Below are positions 54,346-64,000 of a stretch of DNA of 64,000 bases, one piece after another (position 1 is the first letter of the stretch; each line of letters begins with the position of its first letter). The position numbers and the translations under genes were made by a program. The notes beneath the pieces are model-generated. The model made no database searches, was not told the origin of the DNA, and saw only the letters and a program-made list of their open reading frames with translations. Location: assembly GCA_032209605.1 (NCBI GenBank), contig JASFXZ010000037.1, positions 1,922,001 to 1,986,000 of the forward strand, read 5' to 3'. This DNA comes from Mactromeris polynyma. Its lineage: Eukaryota > Mollusca > Bivalvia > Venerida > Mactridae.

Positions 54346-56060
54346 TACAAGTCCCACTGCCATAAATGATTATCATGAAGCAACAGTATAATATATCGAT
54401 ACTTTGGTACATAATCGCTACGACACAATTATGACTCTACAAAATGTATTGCGGAAGTCTTCTGTCTTTGCAGGGTACGCAGGTAGGTCTGAACGGTTGG
54501 TTAGCATGATAAAATTGTACTCCCAATTAGAATCAAACGTGACAAGGGTATGAGTGTGGTTCGAGGTGAGCTACATGAATCTTTCTGCCACTGATGTTCT
54601 TGTCAAGACAATAAGACAATAAGACAACCGTTATATTTCCTCGATAAGTCACACTTTATTTCCTGAAGTATGGTTTTAATGTTTATAATACACTGATCAC
54701 ATAAATATTACAACGATAGACACGTCTCCACCTCATTCATGTAAGAGTCTAGTGTAGATACATGCTTGTTTTTACAGACCTCGTTTTATATACATTCTAC
54801 AGCTCCTGCATGCATTTCAAATTCCACTCCCGTGGATCCCCATTCCGTTCAGCGTGACTGTGTACGTCATTGTGCTGTCATCTGACCTCTTACTAGACAT
54901 TTCCAATTTAATCCGATACCGAATCCGATACCGATAAAAAACAGGTGCGTATCCAATGCGTTTGTTGTGAATTATACGGGCACTTCATAATATTTTTCCG
55001 CTTTCTTTGAAGGACTGTATCTGCAATTATTATTTACAATTTAAGAATTGAGAGCGCTATTTTGATAGTTTAGTGTCTTTCCATTCTTATTGTTTTGTAT
55101 AGAGTACAACAAACGTGTACATATTGTTTTCTTGTTAAGTTTAAGTACTGGTAATGTTTTACATTAAATTTCAAAAAAATCTAAACTAAAAAAAGGCCAT
55201 CGTACGCTGATTGGCAACATACAATTTCTTTTTTGTCAGAAAAATCAGACCAAAAAAAGCAGACATCGAAGCATTCTCATATTGTCATTACCGTTATTGG
55301 GTTTGCCTTGATACGCCACTGCTAATGCAGTATCTACATTTCGCTTGCTCCGGGTCGTATGTTGACACAAAGCTATGGAGTTATATTGGATGTCATTCGA
55401 ATATAAATCATGAATTTCTCGTGTCATTGCTGTCCATGACACATGTATATTTTAGCTATATCTATCGGTTTCGCTAAGAATATTAAAACTGTGTTTTCTC
55501 AAATTGTCCATTTTGAGAATAAATATCAGGAGGTGTGGATTTTCCCTTTTAAAACTCGTTTATTCATTGATTGAAAGTTTCCTGAATTAATAAGCCCTAT
55601 GCATGTAAACTGAAATAGCTTACTATCAACCATATTTTTTCCAAATATACGTAAATATTGTTTCTCAGGTGCGTAGTCATTGATGAATTAAACTTGTCAC
55701 TTATTGCGTTATTGAGTTAGCCTAACTGGATGCCTCTTCAATTTATTTCTTTAAATAATTGTTTGGTCAATCAATGAATGACAATAAAAGAATGCTGCAA
55801 ACACTGATACTTCCATCCGTGGCGCCACCACCACCGGATCAGCTGAATGAATTTCAGAATCTTCTGTTGATAATTCACCTTGTCGCGTCAATGACTTGGT
55901 CACCGGACACTGACATATGATTTCGACTTTTTGGTGGCGATAACAACGTTAACACAGGAAGGAATGTGTTTTCATTTGTGTCGTCGAACAGGTTTACTTT
56001 CCATCAAGTTACTGGAGAAACACTAGAGTTATTTATAGACATTGAACGACATTGTTAATA
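54346..56060. other. intergenic, no confident gene
   Basis: A minus-strand open stretch at 54,817-54,985 is followed 160 bp later by a minus-strand AATAAA (54,655-54,660); its nature is unclear. The ORF at 55,211-55,477 looks random. Confidence 0.45.
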
Positions 56061-56079
56061 AGTATATGTATTCTGAAGC

Positions 56080-56991
56080 ATATAGACTAGATTCGCTTAC
56101 ACCACTGTAAGTTTATCATGTTTTCCGGTATCCAACGGACATGTCAACTTACCAGTTTTACATTACCAGACAAAAAATGAAACATTGCCCAATTGTTTTA
56201 AAACCGTTACGCCTAGATGTGTCAAGGGAAGTGCCGATTTGTGAAATACAATGTGCCCCCCTACTCCACATTTTTTCAATTGTTTACAAACACATCTACC
56301 TACAGGGGAATTTCATCAATATACATAAGATTGCTGTATTCTCCTCTATAGTATTACTAACAGAGTTTAAAGCTTTTTAAACCTAGCTTATTACTGAAAC
56401 ATTACAATATATCCACCTGCTTTATGCGAGTCCGTAAGAAATAGTAGTTTTACTCAGAAATGCATAAAAATGCATGCAGGATAAAACCCTCAACAATTTA
56501 CCAGAAAGCATCAAAACACCCATTTTAAACCAAATTAAATACGCACGTATATTCTAAAGAAAGGAATGAAGCTTACTAATGACGACTGATACAGTCATCT
56601 GTGCATCTCCCCATCCACCAGGTAACTAGCACGGACCATTAGCGAGTGTGACTATGTTGGTGTCCGTAGATGTGCTTCTCTAATCTACTAAAATAATCTA
56701 CCTTTTGAAATGTTCAAAAGATGCTTATAACGGCATTGACTTATGATTTATCATGTTGTTAAGTTGAATGTTTTGAGCGAACGTGTCGATGACATCACCT
56801 GAGAGCAAAAAAGCTCAATTTGATTAGTTAACATTCCTGGCAGTCCCAAGACAAACATTGAAGCGTGTTTGAACGACTGATATGAACAATTCTGATTGGC
56901 ATGAGATAACGTGCGCAAACATTGTATTCGGTATAAAAGACCCGAAACGTTGGTGATAATTTACGGAGACAACTTTAATAACGACTGAAAC
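56080..56991 (+). promoter_or_regulatory. gene B upstream region and core promoter
   Basis: TATAAAA at 56,932-56,938 and inverted CCAAT (TCTGATTGGCATGAGATAAC) at 56,890-56,909. The upstream flank matches that of A (11,890-12,010, then 13,179-13,955) without A's 1.17-kb segment. Confidence 0.7.
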
Positions 56992-57013
56992 ATGGACTGT
57001 AATATAAATTTCG
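56992..57013 (+). CDS. gene B exon 1
   Basis: ATG, MDCNINF plus one base, donor GTGAGT; two amino acid changes against A. Confidence 0.85.
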
Positions 57014-60000
57014 GTGAGTAGTACATAAAGTTTTCTGAATACTTGTCTCAAAAGTCTGAACATGGTGCATGGAAATTGTTAAAAACTAAATTGTTATTAG
57101 GCTAGTACGAGAACAAATGTTATGATAAAAATCGAAAACGTTCATCAAACAAGAGATAATAAGAAATGAGCATATTTGCGCAGATGTATCAAAAATAAAT
57201 AGGTAGGTACACTTTTTTTTCTACGATGTTTGATGAATTTGTAAGTAAGAAATGTAAAGTCTACAAATAAATCACTTGTCAACTTTCAAAACATGTTTAA
57301 TAGTTGACATCAATACAAATTAAAATGCATCAATGGTTAAATGAATACAATTACACCCTTTCGGTCAATACAAATCATAATAACAGCTTCTTCAAGTTCA
57401 TCAATTAGTTCCTTCAATATAGCACTCGAAGGAAACAACGTAAACACAAATATGTATCTTTTCTAGCAATAAACAAAGCTTTTTAAATGTGTCATCAATT
57501 TTTGGACATTATTCTATCAACTGTCAAACAGTATTGTGAGTGGTGTATAGTCTGTTAATCCTAGTAAATTCTCTGCCTTCATTCGCTGAATAGTATTCTT
57601 CGGCACAATCTTACGTCAACCACTTAACCAAATGCTCTTCAATCGAACAACGTTTGTAACGGTTAACCTTTTGTTAATGCCTATATATTTTTGCCGAAGC
57701 AAAGGAATTATTACAATGCTGTTATGCTTGCAAAGAAAACATTTTGGTAATGATAGAGGCGTTATTCTTATTATTTTTTACATGACAATGTTTTTTGAAA
57801 AATAGATGAACATGATATTGTTTGCCTTAACAACTGCGTCTGAAAGTAGATCTATAGTCTATTTCAAGGTTTGTCTAGTGAGAAATATTGTAAGTCAACC
57901 ACATGGGAATTTGCCAGGCGTTGAAGAAGACTTTCTTGGTTTATGTACCAGTCACGAACATGTGTATGGTTTTAATTAGATACACCAATAAGTAACACGT
58001 TTATTAACATGAATGTTTGATTTCACAACTGATACAATAAGTACTGCTGAACTTTTGACATTTTTCCTTTACTGTTTCACAAGCTAGAAAGTATTTTAAA
58101 TTAAAACAATAGACACGTGCAAGTCTAACATAATTAGTGCTGATTATGCGAATAGGTTGCCGTGAAACTGAAATTATTTCCCAACATATAGAGGACAAGC
58201 GGAAATATTCGAGAAAACTGTCAGGTTGTGTGATGGCGCACACACATGAATATTAACCATCACCTACATTAACTTTGATACATGGTTACTATATTTGAAT
58301 ATGCTCACCTTTAACTTTTCACAGAGACAAACACGAATTAATAGAACATTTCAATGATATTGAAAAACATGTGATTTCTCATCGCAATAAAGTACCAAGA
58401 AAACACCATTTTATAGTTTGAGCTTAATACTGCCATAACATATAAATTTTCATTTATTTTCAACATTTTGGCTGATATGTTACAGGAACATATTATGGGT
58501 ATGAAATTTAAATGATATTAATTGACATTTTATAGGTTAAATTTTCAAGGGAAGATGCATTTCTTCCATTTAAATCTTCATGTCGTTAGTACTTTAATAG
58601 TGATTTATTTGGGGAAAAAACACACGCTCTTTTCCCTTGCATATCCCCTTTAACAATTACCAATGTCTACATAAATTGTGTTTTAGGACTATTTCTTGTG
58701 ATAGCGTTGCTAGTCGTCTGTCGTGTTACTGATTCTGCCACCACATCAGCAGGAGTAACGGCAGCATCAGCAGGAGTAACGGCAGCACCAGCAGGAGTAA
58801 CGGCAGCATCAGCAGGAGCAACGACAGAACCAGCAGGAGTAACGGCAGCATCAGCAGGAGTAACGGCAGCACCAGCAGGAGCAACGACAGAACCAGCAGG
58901 AGCAACGGCAGCACCAGCAGGAGTAACGGCAGCACCAGCAGGAGTAACGGCAGCACCAGCAGGAGTAACGGCAGCACCAGCAGGAGTAACGGCAGCACCA
59001 GCAGGAGTAACGGCAGCACCAGCAGGAGCAACGGCAGCACCAGCAGGAGCAACGGCAGCACCAGCAGGAGTAACGGCAGCACCAGCAGGAGTAACGGCAG
59101 CACCAGCAGGAGTAACGGCAGCACCAGCAGGAGTAACGGCAGCATCAGCAGGAGTAACGGCAGCATCAGCAGGAGTAACGGCAGCACCAGCAGGAGCAAC
59201 GACAGAACCAGCAGGAGCAACGGCAGCACCAGCAGGAGCAACGACACAACCAGCAGGAGTAACGGCAGCACCAGCAGGAGTAACGGCAGCACCAGCAGCA
59301 GCAACGGCAGCACCAGCAGGAGCAACGACAGCACCAGCAGGAGTAACGGCTGCACCAGCAGGAGCAACGACAGAACCAGCAGGAGTAACGGCAGCACCAG
59401 CAGGAGTAACGGCAGCACCAGCAGGAGCAACGGCAGCACCAGCAGGAGTAACGGCAGCACCAGCAGGAGTAACGGCAGCACCAGCAGGAGTAACGGCAGC
59501 ACCAGCAGGAGTAACGGCAGCACCAGCAGGAGTAACGGCAGCACCAGCAGGAGTAACGGCAGCACCAGCAGGAGCAACGGCAGCACCAGCAGGAGTAACG
59601 GCAGCACCAGCAGGAGTAACGGCAGCACCAGCAGGAGTAACGGCAGCACCAGCAGGAGTAACGGCAGCACCTGCAGGAGTAACGGCAGCACCAGCAGGAG
59701 TAACGGCAGCACCAGCAGGAGTAACGGCAGCACCAGGACCAGCAGCGAATAGTAAACTAAATTTTAATTTTTCTGATAAGAAGACATGACATAACAATTA
59801 TGCTGTAATATTGGAGGGTCAAGTATTTTCTTGAATAATACAACTGCACAAGTACATATGATGATCATGAACTTTTCTCTGTACAGTTATTGTAAGAAAA
59901 CAACAACTGAATTCATCAATTGTGATGATATTATTAAACGTATTTACACAGTGCGTGTGTGCCTTACGACGATATTGGCACACTAGACCGGTATTAGCTG

Positions 60001-62997
60001 TCGGGACAAAGCATTCACGCCTATACCACTCCTAGTTTGCGAATATAGCCGTAAGGCACACCATCATCGTAAAATAACATCTTATCATAATATAGAATTT
60101 GTCATATAATGTAACAAGAAATATCTTCAAACAATAAATATATGTAAAAGGAAAAATAGAAATTTACTATAAACAAAACAGTAGAAGTTTTCCATTGAAA
60201 ACAATGAATACATTATGACGCTATACAAATATTTTTCGCGTAAATTGTTTAGTTTTTCTTTAACATGGACTGTTATGGACTGCATTTTGGAACTCTCATT
60301 TTTGCCAGAGTGTTACAGTACGGGAAAAGAAATCATTCAACGATAATTTACTGAAAACTATTAAATTGAAAGAAACCATGTCAATTGTTTGTAGAAAAGA
60401 GCACATACTATCTTCGTTTCTTCTTTCATTTAGTTTTCGTAAAGACTTGGTTAAAAGTATAAACTTAAAATAAGAACCAACAACGCTCTTGATATACAAC
60501 ATCTAATTGGTGAAAATTGAAAGTCAAAATCATTAGTCTACAGCTCCGCCGAAAAAACTGTAATTCGGTATGTTTAAATGACATGTGCTAGCACACTCAG
60601 AGGTTTATTTGTACTTAAATTTAATTGGTGTTGTTCATCATTGTTCATCAAGTCCAGCTCGCTATAAATTGAATCCTGTACCACTGCAAATATACAGGTT
60701 GGTCAGGTGGGATATTAGAAACGGTTTGTCTTTACAATATCACTATAATGCTTATGATTAAATCAGAAAAAATAAAGACACTAATGTGGCAAAACCGCTC
60801 AGTGACCATGCAAAATGCGCATCATATAGTTGATGAAATTATTTAGATACAGAATATGATAAAATAACCTACAACTGCCTTACCTTTTAACGCCTAAGAT
60901 TCATTTTTATTTGTTTTCATACTACACATTATCTAAGTCAATTGCATCGCTTAGAACAAAATAATCCACAGCACTATATTTCATTGTACTATTTGTATTT
61001 CATCTTTCAGCACCAGCGGCGGTAACACAAAAACCAACAACTGCGGTAAAGTAGTTTTTTATACAATCGGGTAGGGGAGGGGGGAGGGTTCAATGCAAGC
61101 CATCTGTGGTAAAGCTTATTATATTTATGCATACCAGGGTCTCATTGAAAGGATAAAACGTCGGTTTAAGAGCAGTTCTTTTGATTTGTGAGGTAAAACA
61201 TTCAATAATATATAATATATATAAAACGCTTAAATCGAGCAACTAAAGGTGATGTTTTCCTACATGTCAAATCTAAACAGACTATACCAGATTTATTCCA
61301 CAACGATATAATTTTACAAAACAATCAGCAAACGCGATCGTTCACACAATAAAAGATCATAGTGGAACATTAAAATTACGAATTAATCAGTCAGAAAATT
61401 TACCCCATTACTAATCTGTCTAGAATGATTTTCTCTGTTGCAAACGCATCGCTGGGCGGAGTACACATCGAGTTATACACTCTGAATACTGAGATAAATA
61501 TTAGAAAGTCACAGCTTAGACGCTGGTTCATTTAAGGCTACCTTCGACCGATGAATAAAAGTATTAAAGTATATGATACAATGGGTGATGTATGGAACGC
61601 AATTAAAGTGTGTCCATCGTAATAATAGATACAATATTAGGTGATCTGGTTATCAAGTCAAAACATTTAAAGTTATCCATGAAAATACGGTCTTATTATT
61701 AAGGTGGTACATTTGATTTTTGTTTCACCTGAGGTGTTACTGTAGTTGTTTTCATTCGCTGTCAAAGTATTGATGTAGGGGATGAAGAAGACATGTTAGT
61801 AATACTAACACTTGTGGAAGTCAAGAAGTATTATGAAAAAACCACGCATGACAAAATGCTAGATCAATTATATTATATGTTCAAAATGTCAATTACTGTA
61901 CATCACTTACAAAAGGTACTCATTAAGAGAAATTCATACTCATATTAAGCAAAATGGTTCAGAAACAAATGGTTGCTGTAGTACATAACTTATGAGGTAA
62001 CCACGTACACTATCCCTATAACTCGAACAGAGACAATCTTACATTGTACTCTGCTTGCAGGAAAGTATGTTTACATTGGAGCTGACACAAACATAATCAT
62101 CTTCAGTTTAAAAAGTTATTTCATGTTTTAACCAATGTTTAATGTTCTTTCTGCATTTATTGATTTTATGCACGTTTTATATTTAAGGCACCAATTAATT
62201 GCAATAACGACACATGTAACAGTAGTTGTAGTACTTTCACTACGACTAACACCTGCCCATCAAACACAACCAAGGGATGCAAGGTAATGTAAATGTGTAT
62301 ATATATGAGTCGCTTATTTAACTTATAGGTTAACACCTGTGTTTAAGATTGTAATGTGTCGTGCTATGAATAAAACTTCAAATGTACATTAATTGGATTC
62401 TCGAATTTTAATTAAAAACACATTTAAAGAGTGGCCGAAATATTCAGACTTTAACGACCGCAAAATTACCATCTGTGATAATATATAGTTTAATAACTTT
62501 TTTTTTAGCACGTTCATACTGACTGTTTCAGAGTTTTACTGACACAGTGTTTCCAATATATAACATGAGAAATTGTCGTATTTTGTAGCTTTCAACTTTG
62601 TATACTAGTATTTCTTCATTGATATATACTTGTTCATTACCATCTCCGTAAGCAACTTCAAGATACTTTGTGTGTACTCTCCTACACAGCGCACTGATTC
62701 TACTGTCGTTACATTCACATGATAATGGACAATGAAGCGGAATAAATAAGCGTTCGATACTGTAGGAGAGTACATGGTGTGTTGTACTACAATTTTCAGG
62801 CCGTGAAAACCTCCGCGAGTGGAGTTGACACCTACATCTTCAGTTGTAGTCCGACTGCCTGCAGTGGTGGTGATGTGTACTGTTGTTTCGAAGACAATTG
62901 TAATCCGTTAGCTGAACCCAAACAGTCAAAAGCGACAACAATGTTCGGAAACCTGGTGTCAATTACAATCATCGTGATGTTAGCGTATGACGTGTAA
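56992..62997 (+). CDS. gene B: GPI-anchored Ly6 protein with long repeat stalk
   Basis: Five exons, 56992-57013, 58687-59751, 61011-61045, 62188-62283 and 62800-62997, join in phase to 471 residues. Signal peptide 1 to about 28 (LFLVIALLVVCRVTDSA); stalk to residue 374, most of it about 47 tandem heptapeptides of the type GVTAAPA/GATTEPA; Ly6 domain from 375 with ten cysteines ending CCFEDNCN; hydrophobic GPI signal at the end (LVSITIIVMLAYDV). Sequons NDT, NSS and NTT sit in the Ly6 part, and one Thr in nearly every heptad could carry O-glycan. Paralogue of gene A: same phases, same promoter. The stalk is about six times longer than in A. Ligand unknown. Confidence 0.85.
58687..59751 (+). 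CDS. gene B exon 2 (signal core and repeat stalk)
   Basis: Acceptor TGTTTTAG, donor GTAAAC in the same place and phase as in A. 1,065 nt with no stop. Long ORFs in other frames and on the minus strand are by-products of the stop-free 21-bp repeat. Confidence 0.85.
58743..59740 (+). repeat. 21-bp coding minisatellite, about 47 copies
   Basis: Unit GGAGTAACGGCAGCACCAGC plus A encodes GVTAAPA. Variants change GTA to GCA, GCA to ACA, GCA to GAA and CCA to TCA. Variants are mixed in the first 60% and nearly uniform from about 59,395 on, suggesting recent homogenisation of the 3' part. Confidence 0.95.
59955..60063. mobile_element. foldback MITE in intron 2 of gene B
   Basis: 'gtgtgccttacgacgatatt' pairs with the right arm 'aatatagccgtaaggcacac' imperfectly. 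Same site as the copy in gene A intron 2. Confidence 0.65.
61011..61045 (+). CDS. gene B exon 3
   Basis: 35-nt exon, acceptor CTTTCAG, donor GTAAAG; encodes TPAAVTQKPTTA together with the base carried over from exon 2. Confidence 0.8.
62188..62283 (+). CDS. gene B exon 4 (Ly6 domain, first half)
   Basis: 96 nt as in A; encodes INCNNDTCNSSC, TCPSNTTKGCK. Five cysteines conserved in position, loops diverged. Confidence 0.85.
62800..62997 (+). CDS. gene B exon 5 (Ly6 second half and GPI signal)
   Basis: Acceptor TTTTCAG; encodes the last five cysteines, linker KQSKATTM and the GPI signal; two codons shorter than A in the loop before the CC pair. Confidence 0.9.
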   Translation, partial: AVKTSASGVDTYIFSCSPTACSGGDVYCCFEDNCNPLAEPKQSKATTMFGNLVSITIIVMLAYDV

Positions 62998-63059
62998 CTA
63001 TTTGTGTGATATTTGTATACAAATTATCATGAGAAACGTAAATTTAAAAACAAAGATTT

Positions 63060-64000
63060 CAGTTCAAACTGCGACAAATCATACGGCCTCATTCCATTCT
63101 TTGTGTACAGTCATATATCAGTTTTATAACATGGACTGTATAATGACATTAACATATAAAAATAAATACCACATAAGTCTTGTTAGGCTGATCATCACTC
63201 TGTCTTCAATTCAGGAACATATTTCAGGATTTTGCCTGCTTAAACTTTCGAAAACTATTTTTTTGATGTTCCACAAAATACTTAGCTCACTAGCGGATTC
63301 ACGGGGTGGGGACCCGGCGCGCGCCCCCCTAAAATTCCCTAACCTTATGTCTGAGTATGAATACGAAAATATACAGATATTCTTAATTATAAGATTTTCA
63401 AATAAGCGATTCTGATTCATTGTACCATTATATTCTATCATGATGATGTTTATAAACAGTCATTGCAGTTTTATAAGGCTTGAGCAAAACCCCAAAAAGT
63501 TACGCCCCCCCTAAGACCAAATCCTGGATCCGCCCCTGTAGCTGACAATTTTTCTCTACCTTTCAATAAAATATGTTATTTTAGACCTTACAAAGACATA
63601 GTGCAGTATATGTATTGATAACCATTAATACAGTTGATTAGTTAAAAACACTATATATATATATCTTATTGTGATTGTGTTCTTTGTTACTGGATTGTGT
63701 CTAGCGTTGATGTTTCTGCTTGGTACTTTACACGTGGCACACACAGACTTATGAACATAGTCGAATTGAAGTGTGTAATCAAGCTTAAATGCTGACAACA
63801 TATATTTTGCTATGACATTTGACTTGTAACATTTAGTAAGTGTCGTCTTGCCACATGTTTTGCAGAATCCGTCCATATCTTTTCCACTTTTATATTATTT
63901 GCTTTCTTAAATAAAAACACTCTTTTCGAAGTCGCAGTTGTTGTTTTATTTTTTATTGGAGTAGGTTCAGCAAAATAATTCATTCGAACCTTGCATACAT
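63060..64000. repeat. downstream flank of gene B, duplicated unit (copy 3 of 3)
   Basis: Matches 19,646-20,310 in order, interrupted by a 251-bp MITE; continues past the window end. No gene supported. Confidence 0.75.
63288..63538. mobile_element. 251-bp MITE, present in B flank only
   Basis: Begins CACTAGCGGATTCACGGGG and ends GGATCCGCCCCTG, imperfect inverted ends rich in G on one strand. TAGCT flanks both sides (63,283-63,287; 63,539-63,543) and gene A's flank has a single TTAGCTGACG there, so this is a clean insertion after the duplication. Confidence 0.85.

Noticed and set aside
55211..55477. Overlapping ORFs on both strands
   Set aside because: No motif or splice context favours either; treated as chance.
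58667..59797. Two minus-strand ORFs of 376 and 335 codons over the 21-bp repeats (AAVTPAG and LLLLVLP types)
   Set aside because: They arise because the 21-bp unit is stop-free in other frames. The plus-strand frame has matching splice sites and a paralogue; these do not.
62987..63441. 142- and 76-codon ORFs overlapping the end of the gene B flank
   Set aside because: They run through the MITE inserted at 63,288 and have no counterpart in copy A.

Overview
The window reads as nuclear DNA of an animal, probably a bivalve or other mollusc. The reasons are spliced genes with GT-AG introns, TATA and CCAAT promoters, AT-rich composition, an APE-type LINE, a Ty3/gypsy-type LTR element with an envelope gene, tRNA-derived SINEs and many short interspersed repeats. 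The species assignment is inference from repeat style only. Most of the sequence is repeats and intergenic DNA. Most host genes here are split into short exons, which I located by splice sites, phase agreement and paralogue comparison.

Layout. (1) 1-5.4 kb, + strand: 3' part of a multi-exon gene derived from a DDE transposase (Kolobok-like by recollection), apparently lacking its central exon(s). (2) 9.4-7.6 kb, - strand: first three exons of a gene with an RG-rich basic segment and a zinc-binding domain like the P2X7 receptor C-terminus. (3) 13.2-19.5 kb, + strand: gene A, five exons encoding a signal peptide, a Thr/Ser/Ala/Pro mucin-like stalk, a ten-cysteine Ly6/three-finger domain and a GPI-anchor tail. 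(4) 19.5-30 kb: duplicated gene flanks, a 39-bp minisatellite locus duplicated in tandem, a decayed satellite and a minus-strand LINE relic. (5) 30,400-40,499: a complete, very young LTR retrotransposon (636-bp LTRs that read as identical, 4-bp target duplication) with gag, pol including an apparent chromodomain, and a spliced-type envelope gene; gag carries an in-frame stop. (6) 43.9-45.1 kb: promoter and exon 1 of a third Ly6-mucin copy (copy C), cut off in intron 1. (7) 45.3-52.2 kb: a decayed LINE relic followed by a nearly intact LINE of the same family. (8) 53.2-54.3 kb: interspersed repeats and an isolated minus-strand exon resembling the Ly6-mucin exon 3. (9) 56.1-63 kb, + strand: gene B, paralogue of A, whose stalk exon is expanded to about 47 copies of a 21-bp repeat; then the duplicated downstream flank, with a 251-bp MITE absent from A.

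How it fits together. The host theme is a locally duplicated family of predicted GPI-anchored Ly6 surface proteins on mucin-like stalks. A and B share promoter, exon phases and intron landmarks but differ about sixfold in stalk length (about 57 against 346 residues). The LTR element and the LINE lie between the two complete copies and have broken up the intermediate one.
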